Below are positions 17,177 through 26,991 of a stretch of 64,000 bases of DNA, one piece after another. Origin of the DNA: an uncultured Pirellula sp. (GTDB taxonomy: Bacteria > Planctomycetota > Planctomycetia > Pirellulales > Pirellulaceae); assembly GCA_903892355.1 (NCBI GenBank), contig CAITIE010000106.1, forward strand, positions 1-64,000. Direction: 5' to 3'. The notes beneath the pieces are model-generated. The model was not told the origin of the DNA and searched no databases. It worked only from the letters and a program-made list of their open reading frames with translations. The stretch's first letter is position 1. Each line of letters begins with the position of its first letter. Both the position numbers and the translations under genes were made by a program.

Positions 17177-20100
17177 TTAGGAAACTTTCGCGGCAGCTCG
17201 AGCAGCTTGTTCTCGTTTGGACAACCAGAGAAGAATCGGGGCTGCGACGAAGATAGAACTGTAGGTACCGACGAGGATCCCGATCAGCAAGCAGAATGCG
17301 AACCCGTGAATCCCTTCACCGCCCCAGATGTACATGAGCAAAATGGCGACGATGGTCGTCGACGAGGTCAACAGGGTACGGCTCAAGGTCTGAGTCACGC
17401 TCGCGTTGATCATCTTCTCGGTCAAGTTCGGACTCTTGCCTTTCACTTCGCGGATTCGGTCGAACACCACGATCGTGTCGTTCAGCGAGTAGCCGATGAT
17501 GGTCAAAATCGCCGCAACGATCGTCAGGGAGATTTTGAAATCGTCGAGGAGCAAGAACCCGAAGGGCTTGAACAACCAGTGGCTGATCGCGATGCACGCA
17601 ATGGTGATGAGAACGTCGTGGATCAAGGCGATAACAGCGGCGATGCCGTAGGAGACTTTGTTGAATCGGAACCAAATGTACATGGTGATGAAGACTAAAC
17701 TCAACAGCAGACCTGCGATGGCGCGTTGTTGCATTTCGCCAGCGACCCGTCCTTCGATTTTGCTGAACGACTGGAATACAGGTTTGGTTCGGACTTGTTC
17801 AGCCATCTTGCTGAGAATCGCGGAGGTGGTTGGTTCGTCGAATGGGAGCTTCGCGTTCCAGCGGGTGTAGCCGACCTCAGAACTTCGGTTCCAGTTGGTT
17901 GCATCGGTAGGTTCCAGCTCGATTTGAGCCTCGACCAACGTCTTGCCAGAATCGAGTGCCGCCTTGACCAACCCTTCAGCGACCTGGGATGAGTTCAGCT
18001 TTGCGGCTCCCTCTCCCTTCGTCGCGCGGAAGGTAAGTTCTGCGTTGGTGTAGATCGTCGGAATCGTCGGTGCGACTTCTGCGGCGCCGATGCTCGGCGG
18101 AATCGAAGTTGCTTCAGCAACAGGTGCGGAAGCCGGTTCCGTTGCCGCAGCGGGTGATGGCTGCTCGGGAGTTACCGTTGGAGTTTGGGTGTCCGCAGGG
18201 GTAGAAGCGGGGTCCTGATAGGAGACCATTTGGACCTTGCGGTTCCGCAGCCAGTTGGACTGGCTCGTCCCCAGGATCTTTGCATCCATGTCATAGGTCA
18301 CTAGGGAAACACCCGATGCGCCCGAGAAGTTCTTCAAAAGGCGATCCTTGACATCCGCCTCATCTTTGAGGGATACGTCGAGCTTGTAGACGGAGTTCTT
18401 GTCGAACTCCTTCATTTCTACGTTGGTCAAGGTCGTTTGGATCGGCAGGCCGTTCTTGTCTTCGCTGAACGCCTTGGTCGCGATCTCACGAACCTTGTCT
18501 GGCTCGAGCCCCTTGTCCAGGACGAAGACGACTGAGGTGCCACCATTGAAGTCGATATCGAGGATCTCGCGACCTCGGAGGAACGTGGCGATCAATCCGA
18601 TCAAAATCAACAAACTGGAAAGGGTGTAGCAAACATTGCGATACTTCAAGAAGTCGATGTCGCCGAGGCCAAACAAAGCACGCTTGCCAGCGTTCACATA
18701 GTCGGACATGCCCAACCAAGCGAATCCCCATCGTTCTGCGACTTCGAACATCTTGTGAGCAAAAAAGACGGCGGTGAACATACTGATCGCCAATCCGATA
18801 ATCAGAGTGATCGCAAAGCCTTTGATCTGCTCGGTACCGACATAGTAGAGGACCACCGCGCTGATGAGAGTGGTGAGGTTCGAGTCGAAAATGGTCGTCC
18901 ATGCGCGATCGAACCCGTTGCGGATCGCCATACGAGGCGTCGCTTTCTTTTCGGTTTCTTCCCGAATACGCTCAAACACGAGGACGTTCGCGTCGACGCT
19001 CATACCGACCGACAGCACCAACCCTGCCAAACCGGCGAGGGTGAGAGGTTGTCGGAACAGCATCATGCACGCGAGGATCATCAACAGGTTCAAAACGAGA
19101 GCAATGGTCGCAATCACACCAGAGAATCGGTAGTAAGCGATCACGCAGAGAATGGTCATGACCAACGATGCCAAGCTCGCAAACCTGCCTTTGTCGATCG
19201 CGTCTTTACCCATGCTGGCACCGACAATGTTTTCGCTGATCGGTTCCTTGCTAATGGCGCCTGGCAAGGAGCCTGAGTTCAAGATCTGGACGAGGAACTC
19301 AACGTCCTTGAGGGTAAACGCACCTTGGATAACGCCTTCACCGCGGATCGGGCTGTTCAGATTTGGAGCCGACAAAACAGCGCCATCGAGGAGGATCGCC
19401 ATACGACGCTTGAAACCGGTGTTGGGCATCGGTTGGTTCGCACCGGTCAGTTGCAGCATCTTTTCAGCACCGCCGGCGGTCATGGTGAATGCGACTTCGT
19501 AGTTTCCGTTCTTTCCGAATTCGACCTTGGCACGTGACAGATCGGAACCGTTGACCACCGTGTACGGCTTGCCACCCTTCTGCAGGGACAGCAGCATATC
19601 GACTTCCTTGATACCTTGGCCTTCAAGCCATCGTTCGAAGTCGCCAGCGCGACCGCTGATCACTGGATTCAAGATCGTTCCTTTGCGGGCGTCCCGAATG
19701 GTGTCACCGGGTTCATAACCCTCGATCTGCCGTGCACCGTTCTGCTCAGCACCGCGGCCCAATCGTCGCCAGATACCTGAAACTTCCTCTTTGCCGGTCT
19801 CTTTGTTGACCAAATAGACATCGGTGCGCATCCGTATGTCTGCGTTCAGATCTTCCGCTTGGGTTCGGGCTGCTTTGATCAAGTCGTCGTGGTCGTTTTG
19901 GTTGGCGACGATACGGAACTGCAGGATCCCCGCGTTGGTGATCTTGCGCTTGACTTCCTCGATCTCCGAGGCTTCCACGTCGGCGATCACAATCTCGATC
20001 TTGTCGTCGCCGGCTGGTCGAACCACCGACTCGTTCATACCGGACGGGTTAATTCGGTTTAGAAGGGGAGCTACGAAGTCCTTTGCGGTGACTCGCGTTC

Positions 20101-20425
20101 CGGAGTTTCCTACCGTCGTCTGGTCGATCTGATAGATCAAATTGGTTCCACCCTTGATGTCTGGGCCCAATTTGAGCGTACCCGTCGCCAGCACGATACC
20201 CGTCGCGATCATCGCGAGCAGGATCCAGCTGAACGCGCCCGCGTACGTAGGCATTTTCAAACCCGTTGAAAGAAGTTTGCCCAATACAAACGGCACGATC
20301 ACCGCGAGCAAAAACAATCCAACGGATAGCAGTCCCGACGAATCGGTAACCGTCGAGGTCCCTGACCCAAGCGCAGGGGCCTGAGACGATTGTGCGAGCA
20401 CAAAGCTAAGTAGGCTTTCCAACAT
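17177..20425 (-). CDS. secDF: SecD-SecF fusion, protein translocase accessory subunit
   Basis: A 1082-residue fusion that uses the proton gradient to help SecYEG release exported proteins on the outer face. The SecD half has an N-terminal membrane segment, the periplasmic P1 domain ([28 protein letters not shown]) and five membrane helices with [20 protein letters not shown]. The SecF half begins about residue 610 ([15 protein letters not shown]) and ends with [20 protein letters not shown] and more helices. Fused SecDF proteins are often nearer 750-850 residues; here the SecF periplasmic part has an unusual Pro/Ala/Thr-rich insertion at about 735-785 ([20 protein letters not shown]). It lies seven bases after yajC and two before aspS. 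Confidence 0.96.
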   Translation of the reverse strand: MLESLLSFVLAQSSQAPALGSGTSTVTDSSGLLSVGLFLLAVIVPFVLGKLLSTGLKMPTYAGAFSWILLAMIATGIVLATGTLKLGPDIKGGTNLIYQIDQTTVGNSGTRVTAKDFVAPLLNRINPSGMNESVVRPAGDDKIEIVIADVEASEIEEVKRKITNAGILQFRIVANQNDHDDLIKAARTQAEDLNADIRMRTDVYLVNKETGKEEVSGIWRRLGRGAEQNGARQIEGYEPGDTIRDARKGTILNPVISGRAGDFERWLEGQGIKEVDMLLSLQKGGKPYTVVNGSDLSRAKVEFGKNGNYEVAFTMTAGGAEKMLQLTGANQPMPNTGFKRRMAILLDGAVLSAPNLNSPIRGEGVIQGAFTLKDVEFLVQILNSGSLPGAISKEPISENIVGASMGKDAIDKGRFASLASLVMTILCVIAYYRFSGVIATIALVLNLLMILACMMLFRQPLTLAGLAGLVLSVGMSVDANVLVFERIREETEKKATPRMAIRNGFDRAWTTIFDSNLTTLISAVVLYYVGTEQIKGFAITLIIGLAISMFTAVFFAHKMFEVAERWGFAWLGMSDYVNAGKRALFGLGDIDFLKYRNVCYTLSSLLILIGLIATFLRGREILDIDFNGGTSVVFVLDKGLEPDKVREIATKAFSEDKNGLPIQTTLTNVEMKEFDKNSVYKLDVSLKDEADVKDRLLKNFSGASGVSLVTYDMDAKILGTSQSNWLRNRKVQMVSYQDPASTPADTQTPTVTPEQPSPAAATEPASAPVAEATSIPPSIGAAEVAPTIPTIYTNAELTFRATKGEGAAKLNSSQVAEGLVKAALDSGKTLVEAQIELEPTDATNWNRSSEVGYTRWNAKLPFDEPTTSAILSKMAEQVRTKPVFQSFSKIEGRVAGEMQQRAIAGLLLSLVFITMYIWFRFNKVSYGIAAVIALIHDVLITIACIAISHWLFKPFGFLLLDDFKISLTIVAAILTIIGYSLNDTIVVFDRIREVKGKSPNLTEKMINASVTQTLSRTLLTSSTTIVAILLMYIWGGEGIHGFAFCLLIGILVGTYSSIFVAAPILLWLSKREQAARAAAKVS

Positions 20426-20432
20426 TGATCTC

Positions 20433-20927
20433 TCAGTCCTTCTTTACGACTCGAATCGTATCGCGATTCACGGTCAATTTTGCATTTGTGTTTTCGTCAA
20501 CGCGAATGGTAACCGTCCCTGAATCGCTGCTGATGTTTGAGATAACCCCATGAACACCAAACGATGTGACCACGCGGTCATTCTTTTTCAAGTTCGCCAA
20601 CATCTGCTCCTGCTCGCGCTGCGCTTTCTTCGAGGAACGTTGTCCAGGAAGAACGATCAATAGATAAAACGCCACCATGAACAGGAGTAGAAGCGAAATT
20701 GGACTTGAAAAAAACTCCAACCAAAATTCCTGCGATAAGATCGAAAGCTCTCGCTTCGATGTCCTTTGCACAACACGACCTTCCGAGTCCGCCGCGACCA
20801 CAGGTGCGGAATCAACCGAAGTCACCGCCGGTGATGCTTCGTTCGACGGCTCCTGTGCGGGGCCGTGGAATGCCATCAAACCCAGCAACAGGCAGCCTAT
20901 CCAACCGCTTACTTTCGGAATGCCCAT
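20433..20927 (-). CDS. yajC: Preprotein translocase subunit YajC with N-terminal extension
   Basis: The last 90 residues are typical YajC: a membrane helix (LLLLFMVAFYLLIVLPGQR), a basic segment, then LKKNDRVVTSFGVHGVI and VDENTNAKLTVNRDTIRVV. YajC associates with SecDF, encoded directly downstream. Unusually, about 75 residues precede the helix: a signal-peptide-like hydrophobic run (IGCLLLGLMAFHGPA) and a Ser/Ala/Val/Glu-rich stretch. Standard YajC proteins are near 100 residues; this one is 164. A GTG at 20966 would add 13 residues. The extension would put a linker outside the membrane before the canonical helix. Confidence 0.93.
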   Translation of the reverse strand: MGIPKVSGWIGCLLLGLMAFHGPAQEPSNEASPAVTSVDSAPVVAADSEGRVVQRTSKRELSILSQEFWLEFFSSPISLLLLFMVAFYLLIVLPGQRSSKKAQREQEQMLANLKKNDRVVTSFGVHGVISNISSDSGTVTIRVDENTNAKLTVNRDTIRVVKKD

Positions 20928-21236
20928 CGGGCTTGCTGATGCTCCAGACGAAATACGAAAACCCACAAAATCACAAGAATCGAGCAGTGTACGGCGAGTG
21001 AAAATTCGTCACAAGTCCAACAGGGCGGGGAAAACCCTCGATGGGCGGCAGAACAGAACCCCCAAAGATCACAATTTATCCAGCCGGTAAAGACTCAAGA
21101 GTCGATATAGCTTTTGCCGACAAGGGACGATAAAGTCCACGCCGACGACCTGTCTCGCCATGACCAAGCTTCCCTTGGGACCACCTATGGCGAGCCGATT
21201 CCCAAGGATGGGATCCTGCAGAAAGGAATCATTCCA

Positions 21237-22895
21237 ATGCCAGACGCGCGTACCATGCACAGCCCTTATCCCTCTGGACAAGGTGCCGCATCCGTTCCCG
21301 TGCTATTCACCCTTCCCAACGTTCAGCCAGTGATTGCGGCTGCCAGCGTCAATCCGGAAGGGGTAGCCAGGGCTTCGCGTCCCGCCACCGAATTGGAGGC
21401 AACAACCCTGCAGGCAAAAAACCCGGAGGCAACAAACAACGCCCCCAACACGTCGTTAAACACCCACACAGGATCGGCCTCAGGATCCGCAAGTCCATCA
21501 ATAACAAGTACTTACGGGAAGAAGTCGCCTGGTTCTGGATCCAAAATTGGGCATGTTACCAACGCGTTGATCGGGGTTCTCTTGCTGGCGGTAGTTTCGT
21601 TAACCATCCGCAACTTTGCCCCAACCAAGTCCGTTTCAGGGAACAACCCGGAGCCCAGCAACGCCACGGCAATACTAGCTACTTCTTCCTCCGCGACTTC
21701 TCCCGCAGCTTCTCCCGCGACTGCTCCCGCGACCTCCCAATCGGCCGTAAACGCCGCCTCCGTCCCCACGGGGACTCACACCGTTACCGCTCCGGTCCTG
21801 GTTGCTTCGAAGCCTAGTGATATTCGACATTCTGATGCTGCGGCTCCTGGAATTGGCGGCGTTGATGCCCCGGCCGATTCCATTTCAAGCGTCTCGGAAA
21901 AAAATTGGAGATCCTCATCGACCCAGGAGGCTTCCGAGGAGAGCTCGGAAGAACCGCCAGAAAGTCGCGAGGAAAATCTGGCGGGAAGCGCGTCGAGCGT
22001 CCCAACGGTTCCAACCTTATTGCCAGCCAAAGAACCAAAGGCGGGCTTGGGAGGGGGTGCCACGCTCCAGTACCCGCAACCAGCCAATGACGGCTCTGCG
22101 GTGGCCACGGGCCCCTATGGCACCAATGCAGCAACTATCCCCGCAGAAAATACCCCTGCACTGAGCAGCACGAGTTCAAACAGCGTTGCATCGAGCAACC
22201 AAGACCTGAATGAATCTGCCGCTGCAGGTTCACCGCAGCCTCGGGGTAACGTATCGCTGACCAGCGGTCCCAACCGTTATGCTGGGAACTCGTCGACGGG
22301 GATCCCCAACGCGGTTGACTCCGACACCCCGAGCTTAAACACGCGCGACATGATCAATCTCCGAAATGGCCAACGATCTGCAAAAGGGATCGTAGGAGGA
22401 ACGACGACGGTCCGAAATCCGGCTGCTCGGGGTCAAGAAGCGATGAACCCGACTCAATCGATGTTGATGTCTGGGGAAACATATCCGCCGGTCCGAAAAC
22501 ACTACGAGCCGATCAACATTCCCTCCAATGGGACACAAGCTCCAGCGGCTTATCAGCCCGTGTATCAGGCGGCTCTGCCGTCAAACACTGCCCCGTCAAA
22601 CACTGCCCCGTCAAACACTGCCCCGTCAAACACTGCCCCGTCAAACACTGCCCCGTCAAACACTGCCCCGCAACCGGGGGGCTTGACCAATGGTCAGGGA
22701 ATCGCGACGAGCGGCAATGTGATCACGCAACCGAGAGTTCCATATTCGGGCAGTGCACTCTCCGCTGGAAGCCCAGCCCCTGCTGCTCCGAGCAATGCAA
22801 CTCAGCAGCGACCATTGCAACCGTACACGCCGCTAACACCAACGCTTCCGATGCCTGATGGTTCTGGGTTGGCTCCGCCAACTCCGAATCGTTAA
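21237..22895 (+). CDS. Ser/Ala/Pro/Asn-rich membrane-anchored protein
   Basis: About 552 residues. A low-complexity N-terminus of about 95 residues is followed by one membrane segment (ALIGVLLLAVVSLTIRNFAP). A very long, disordered Ser/Ala/Thr/Pro/Asn-rich tail, presumably outside the cytoplasm, completes it. The tail includes six perfect copies of SNTAP. ATG 21237 has GAAAGGA nine bases upstream and is preferred over a start at 21114. It is the first of three plus-strand genes (next start 99 bases after the stop), ahead of a MinD/CpsD-like and an ExeA-like ATPase. It may be a wall-spanning or polysaccharide-associated anchor, but this is inference from context and composition. Confidence 0.7.
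   Translation: MPDARTMHSPYPSGQGAASVPVLFTLPNVQPVIAAASVNPEGVARASRPATELEATTLQAKNPEATNNAPNTSLNTHTGSASGSASPSITSTYGKKSPGSGSKIGHVTNALIGVLLLAVVSLTIRNFAPTKSVSGNNPEPSNATAILATSSSATSPAASPATAPATSQSAVNAASVPTGTHTVTAPVLVASKPSDIRHSDAAAPGIGGVDAPADSISSVSEKNWRSSSTQEASEESSEEPPESREENLAGSASSVPTVPTLLPAKEPKAGLGGGATLQYPQPANDGSAVATGPYGTNAATIPAENTPALSSTSSNSVASSNQDLNESAAAGSPQPRGNVSLTSGPNRYAGNSSTGIPNAVDSDTPSLNTRDMINLRNGQRSAKGIVGGTTTVRNPAARGQEAMNPTQSMLMSGETYPPVRKHYEPINIPSNGTQAPAAYQPVYQAALPSNTAPSNTAPSNTAPSNTAPSNTAPSNTAPQPGGLTNGQGIATSGNVITQPRVPYSGSALSAGSPAPAAPSNATQQRPLQPYTPLTPTLPMPDGSGLAPPTPNR
22581..22670 (+). repeat. Six perfect 15-bp repeats coding SNTAP
   Basis: The unit tcaaacactgccccg occurs six times without a mismatch, in frame, near the C-terminus of the low-complexity protein. 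Perfect identity at synonymous sites points to recent expansion and likely length variation between strains. Confidence 0.95.
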
Positions 22896-22994
22896 TCGAT
22901 ACGTGTTGCGTCGGATCGATCCGGTCCACGGAACCAGAAGAACTCAACCATCGACTTATTCGCAACTTTTCAGAACGAGCGAACGGAAACTGTC

Positions 22995-24854
22995 ATGAGC
23001 AACGTCAATCAAGCCTTCCTTCGCGCATACTTGAAGCATCGAGCTGCGAACGGAATCGGGGTTAATGAACCTCAGCCTCAATCGAACGCACAACCTGAGA
23101 TGACACCTTCGTTCTCTGCATCTCAAAGAACATTCAGCGACACGCAGGCTCCGAAAGCGACGCCGATCCGTTTGGGTGAGAATCATCGCGGTCGCATTGA
23201 TCCTTCCCATTCGGCAGTCACGGGTTCGCATCTTGCGACCCCATACCAGAAGTCCTCTGCGGTACCTCAACCATCGGTCAATCATGCCACCGGCACGAAC
23301 CATCCATCCACTGCAACCCATCCATTACCGATGTCCAGACCGGCACCCGCAACGGCTCCGTTGCCGACTGTGGTCCCCGTTGCATCGCCATCGGTGGCGG
23401 AACCTACTTCACTTCGACCCAATGTTTGGTCTCCATTGGGTGTGGAACGAGGTATGAAATCGACGGCTACAAGCACGTCATCGCCCGCCGTAACGCGTAA
23501 CGCCGTTTCTGCCGTTCCCTTAGAAGCAACACTGCAGCGACCCACGCAGCCAACGATGCAACCGGCAGCGGACGAAACACCTAGTCCAAGTTTAGAAACA
23601 TTGACAAAGGCGTGGTCCAAGCAGCGTGCTCCTGCATTGAAGGATCTCAAGCCTCGCTCGCCCGCACCAGACGACCTTTCTGCTCCACCGCGACAAACAT
23701 TACCACAGCAACAAACCGCACCGGTGGTTTCTCCGGCGGAAACCGATGTTCCCCATGGGCCTGTTGCACCTGTTCCACCTGTTTTCCGAACGCTCGATGG
23801 CAAGCGACTCCGCCTCGATTCATCGGTGGTGCGTGCTAACAATACATCGACTCCGCCTGCAACGCCGGCTGTCGAGCTGAACGATCCATCGCCAACATCG
23901 GTGGATGATTTCGGTATCGCTGACGTACGCAATCACCGAGAGGTCACTCCGGCTCATCCTTCGCAACAAACGCGTATAGACGCACCAATTGCCCGCGGCT
24001 CGAGCGTGCCGCACTGGATGGTTCCAGAAGAGATTAAATCCGTTCAAGAGTTCACGGTAACACCGCAGCCCTTTCCGGTTCATACGCAATCCGAACCCGT
24101 GGCGAGAGAAGCCACACGAGAGAGTCATCGGAACACGGCAACGACCTCCAAAACAGTCGATCGGCAACAGTTACAGAGTTTACCGCTCCCCGTCGCGTTC
24201 GCGGCGAGTTGGGAAGTCGATACATTCTTCTGGCCTGAAGTTCTCATGCATTTGGAGCGGTCGAACCCAAATAGTTTCCGCGAGATCGGATATCACTTGG
24301 CACAAGCCAATACGTCTGGTCTGAAGGTTATGGCGGTCACCAGCGGAGAACGTGGCGTGGGTCGCAGCACGGTTGCGATGCACATGGCCCGCTCTGCCTC
24401 CGCAGCAGGCCTCAAGGTTGCCTTGGTCGATGCGGACGCATTCACTCCAAGTCTCGTCGATCAATTGCGACTGGACGTTCAATTGGGCTGGCAAAGCTGC
24501 TTGTTCGAAGCCGTACCGCTCGAGGAGATCGCCGTTCACTCTGTTTCCGACAACGTGACGCTGTTTCCACTGACGAGCACTCTGTCCCAAGAACAAGTGC
24601 ATGTGAATCTACTTCGCATTTCGAAATTGATTCGCCGCATCTCCACCGCATTTGATCTCGTCATTCTCGATTCAAGCCGATTGAATTTGGACCAACGCGA
24701 CTTGGCAGGTGTTTCTTCGGATTCAGCCGTGGACGCTGCAGTGGTGGTTGTCGATTCGGAGCTGAGTATCAAAGAGAAAATTGATTCCGCGATCAGTATT
24801 CTGCAAACGATGGGATTGGGTTCGATAGGACTGGTGGAAAACTTCCGAGCGTAG
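22995..24854 (+). CDS. MinD/CpsD-like P-loop ATPase with long proline-rich N-terminus
   Basis: A 619-residue protein. Residues 1-400 are disordered and rich in Pro, Thr, Ser and Gln. The last 220 form a P-loop domain of the MinD/ParA/CpsD class: deviant Walker A SGERGVGRST at about 449-458, with Arg where Lys is usual; KVALVDADAFTPSLVDQL as switch I/Walker A' region; FDLVILDSS as Walker B; and VVVVDSELSIKEKI. In Wzc/CpsD-type systems this domain regulates polysaccharide polymerisation. There is no C-terminal tyrosine cluster, so kinase activity is doubtful. The ExeA-like ATPase starts 14 bases downstream. The pairing resembles ATPase pairs in exopolysaccharide/PEP-CTERM loci, but no glycosyltransferases lie here. 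Confidence 0.82.
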   Translation: MSNVNQAFLRAYLKHRAANGIGVNEPQPQSNAQPEMTPSFSASQRTFSDTQAPKATPIRLGENHRGRIDPSHSAVTGSHLATPYQKSSAVPQPSVNHATGTNHPSTATHPLPMSRPAPATAPLPTVVPVASPSVAEPTSLRPNVWSPLGVERGMKSTATSTSSPAVTRNAVSAVPLEATLQRPTQPTMQPAADETPSPSLETLTKAWSKQRAPALKDLKPRSPAPDDLSAPPRQTLPQQQTAPVVSPAETDVPHGPVAPVPPVFRTLDGKRLRLDSSVVRANNTSTPPATPAVELNDPSPTSVDDFGIADVRNHREVTPAHPSQQTRIDAPIARGSSVPHWMVPEEIKSVQEFTVTPQPFPVHTQSEPVAREATRESHRNTATTSKTVDRQQLQSLPLPVAFAASWEVDTFFWPEVLMHLERSNPNSFREIGYHLAQANTSGLKVMAVTSGERGVGRSTVAMHMARSASAAGLKVALVDADAFTPSLVDQLRLDVQLGWQSCLFEAVPLEEIAVHSVSDNVTLFPLTSTLSQEQVHVNLLRISKLIRRISTAFDLVILDSSRLNLDQRDLAGVSSDSAVDAAVVVVDSELSIKEKIDSAISILQTMGLGSIGLVENFRA

Positions 24855-24868
24855 GACGGATAGACAGC

Positions 24869-25708
24869 ATGTATGAATCGCACTGGAATCTCAGCGCCTT
24901 CCCATTCGACAATCGTTTCGATTCGGAGTTTTATTACCCATCTGAATCGCATCACGCGGCTTTGCTCAAGCTGATGTATTCGATTGAAACACGAAGATCT
25001 GCGGCGTTGCTGTGCGGTGATTCGGGCATGGGTAAGTCGATGTTGGTCGAAGCTGCCATCGCGCAATTGCCGGAATCGATTTCCCCAGTCCTCCGCGTGC
25101 CGTACCCGGCCATGCCTCCGGACCAACTGGTTCGATACATCGCCAGGCAAGCGGCTCCGTATGAGCCGGGAGAAGCGAACTTGGACGTCGGTACCTCGAT
25201 CGAAGCGATCGAGCGATTCTTAAGGCATAATCTCAGCGATGGCTATCACGCATTGCTGGTGATCGAAGAATCCCATCTCTTGGAATCCAGCGGCTCCCTA
25301 GCCGCGGTTCGAATGCTGCTGAATCTTGCTTCTGAACAGTCCGCTTCAGAATCGGCGTGGTCGATCTGCCTGGTTGGAAACATCCCCACGGTTGGGCATC
25401 TGGCGCGTCACCCCGAACTCGAAGATCGAATTGCGGTACGATGTGTTTTGGAACGATTCAGTCTGGATTCCACCGTGGCGTACATCGAACATCGGTTGCG
25501 TGCGGCGGGAAGCAATCGTCCGACACCTTTCTCCGAGCGAGCCCTCGAGGCGCTCCAGCTCCATGCGGCTGGGATCCCCCGCCGCATCAATCGGTTGTGC
25601 GACATGGCGATGATGATCGGCTACGCTCAGGACCTTCAGCAGATCGATGAGTCGGTGATCGATTTGGCGCAGCAAGAACTCTCCGCACGGATCTTATACG
25701 CTGCGTGA
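24869..25708 (+). CDS. ExeA/GspA-like AAA ATPase
   Basis: A 279-residue ATPase of the ExeA/TniB-like class. It starts with the family opening MYESHWNLSAFPFDNRFD (compare the Y-x-x-FGL-x-x-x-PF pattern) and YPSESHHAALLKLMYSIE. Walker A is CGDSGMGKSM at about residue 50; Walker B is ALLVIEESHLL; a sensor region has ICLVGN. The C-terminal lid contains AAGIPRRINRLCDMAMM, typical of these ATPases. There is no peptidoglycan-binding domain as in full ExeA. Family members act in secretin assembly or in PEP-CTERM/exopolysaccharide export. Its place directly after the MinD/CpsD-like gene suggests one complex. Confidence 0.88.
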   Translation: MYESHWNLSAFPFDNRFDSEFYYPSESHHAALLKLMYSIETRRSAALLCGDSGMGKSMLVEAAIAQLPESISPVLRVPYPAMPPDQLVRYIARQAAPYEPGEANLDVGTSIEAIERFLRHNLSDGYHALLVIEESHLLESSGSLAAVRMLLNLASEQSASESAWSICLVGNIPTVGHLARHPELEDRIAVRCVLERFSLDSTVAYIEHRLRAAGSNRPTPFSERALEALQLHAAGIPRRINRLCDMAMMIGYAQDLQQIDESVIDLAQQELSARILYAA

Positions 25709-25713
25709 CTCTG

Positions 25714-26100
25714 TCAAATCAAGCCGGCGTTTTGAAATCTCAAGTAACACCAATAGATGACGCCTGCGCATGCTCCTATCAGCATCAGCGTGTATGCGAT
25801 GTTAACGATCGACCAGACGATTTTCTCTGTCGTCGTGAAGGCATAGCTCAGCCACAGTACCGGTAGTCCCAAAAAACCGGTTACGCAAAACAGGAGCAAT
25901 AAAATCCACTTGCGATTGGAGAGAAGTTGCTCCCATTGAGACTGCGGGCGCACTCGCCGCGAGTTTGCGACCCCAAGTGTTTCCCCTGGAGAATGATCGG
26001 GTGTGCTGCCCACGGATGGGCTCGAACGCGACTTCGAACCGCTGTCAAAACGTGACCTGGGATCGGGGAAGGAACGATTTGGAGAGGGTTCGTTGCTCAT
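25714..26100 (-). CDS. Small two-helix membrane protein of unknown function
   Basis: A 128-residue protein with a hydrophilic, Ser/Pro/Arg-rich N-terminal half of about 65 residues and two membrane segments (WILLLLFCVTGFLGLPVLWL and YTLMLIGACAGVIYWCYL). Its start is 28 bases downstream of the metallo-hydrolase stop on the same strand, so it may be cotranscribed with it. It converges with the ExeA-like gene with a gap of five bases. No family is recognised. Confidence 0.7.
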   Translation of the reverse strand: MSNEPSPNRSFPDPRSRFDSGSKSRSSPSVGSTPDHSPGETLGVANSRRVRPQSQWEQLLSNRKWILLLLFCVTGFLGLPVLWLSYAFTTTEKIVWSIVNIAYTLMLIGACAGVIYWCYLRFQNAGLI

Positions 26101-26106
26101 CGCTAC

Positions 26107-26137
26107 TCATCACTCGGGTAGATCGTCATCACTCGGG
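26107..26137. repeat. 12-bp direct repeat (19-bp period) across a stop codon
   Basis: tcatcactcggg occurs at 26107-26118 and 26126-26137. The second copy contains the stop codon of the metallo-hydrolase gene (26129-26131, minus strand); the first copy lies in its 3' flank. Confidence 0.85.
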
Positions 26138-26911
26138 CAATCGGCCCTCGGCAATTTCTTGCTCCCATTGCTTCATCAATGGCCAATCGATGGCGCAGGT
26201 TCCAAAGTCGGACAAGTGCAAGTAGCCGCGCAGACGCTCTAAAACCCGGTCGATCATTGCAGGATCTTTGCGGAAGTAAGGGCCGTGGCTCGGGAGCAGC
26301 CATTCGATTTCCGAATCGCGGATCCGCTCGAGGGAGCGAATGAACGAGGGAATGTCGCTGCCATGGTGCGCATCGATGGCCCCTACTCCACCGTCCCGAT
26401 AGATGTTGTCGCCACTAAAGAGCAAGTTGTTCAATCGGAATGCGAGTTGGCTGTCCGCATGTCCCGGGGTCGACCACACCTCAAGCTTCAAGCTGCCAAT
26501 TTCGATAATGCTACCTTCGTTGAGCTTGTGCTCGACCTGCACAGGAGGCATCGCTTCGGAGATCCCTTGAGCGTCGATTTCTGCGAATGTCTGCAAGCGA
26601 TCCCCGGTCTCGAGCAATTGCGCGGCTCGGGGATGAGCGGTTACAGTGGTCTTGAGGATTTGTTTCGCTTTCGCAAAGCCTTGGCTGTGATCCACATCTG
26701 CATGTGTCGCAATCAGTGATTTGCACTTGGAAAGAGGAAAGTCCAAATCGCGGATCAAATCGATCACTTCCTCGACGGTGTCTTCATAGCCAATGTCGAG
26801 CAGGACCCACTCGTCTGCATCGTAGACCAAATAGACGTTGCAACCAATCAGGTGACCGGCTTGAACGTTCAATTCGATAACATTTGGGAAGATAGGCTTG
26901 CGGGTGATCAT
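26129..26911 (-). CDS. Metallo-beta-lactamase-fold hydrolase
   Basis: A 260-residue single-domain hydrolase. The metal site motif is IATHADVDHSQG (H-x-D-x-DH variant H-A-D-V-D-H). Other metal-site regions are WSTPGHADSQLAFRL with LFSGDNIYRDG, and a C-terminal LLPSHGPYF. The LYLVYDADEWVLLDIGYEDT opening is typical of glyoxalase II-like proteins. The substrate is not known; glyoxalase II-type thioesters, N-acyl lactones and persulfides are all possible for this fold. No signal peptide. ATG 26911 lies at the start of similarity. Confidence 0.88.
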   Translation of the reverse strand: MITRKPIFPNVIELNVQAGHLIGCNVYLVYDADEWVLLDIGYEDTVEEVIDLIRDLDFPLSKCKSLIATHADVDHSQGFAKAKQILKTTVTAHPRAAQLLETGDRLQTFAEIDAQGISEAMPPVQVEHKLNEGSIIEIGSLKLEVWSTPGHADSQLAFRLNNLLFSGDNIYRDGGVGAIDAHHGSDIPSFIRSLERIRDSEIEWLLPSHGPYFRKDPAMIDRVLERLRGYLHLSDFGTCAIDWPLMKQWEQEIAEGRLPE

Positions 26912-26991
26912 GCGAGAAATTCAAAGGAAGAGAGATTCGGCTCGATACGTGGTTGGATCAGCACCCAAGGTAACAAACACCTGCCATAGCC

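Noticed and set aside
22581-22670. Possible CRISPR array
   Set aside because: The units are 15 bp, adjacent without spacers, in frame in a protein gene, and there are no cas genes.
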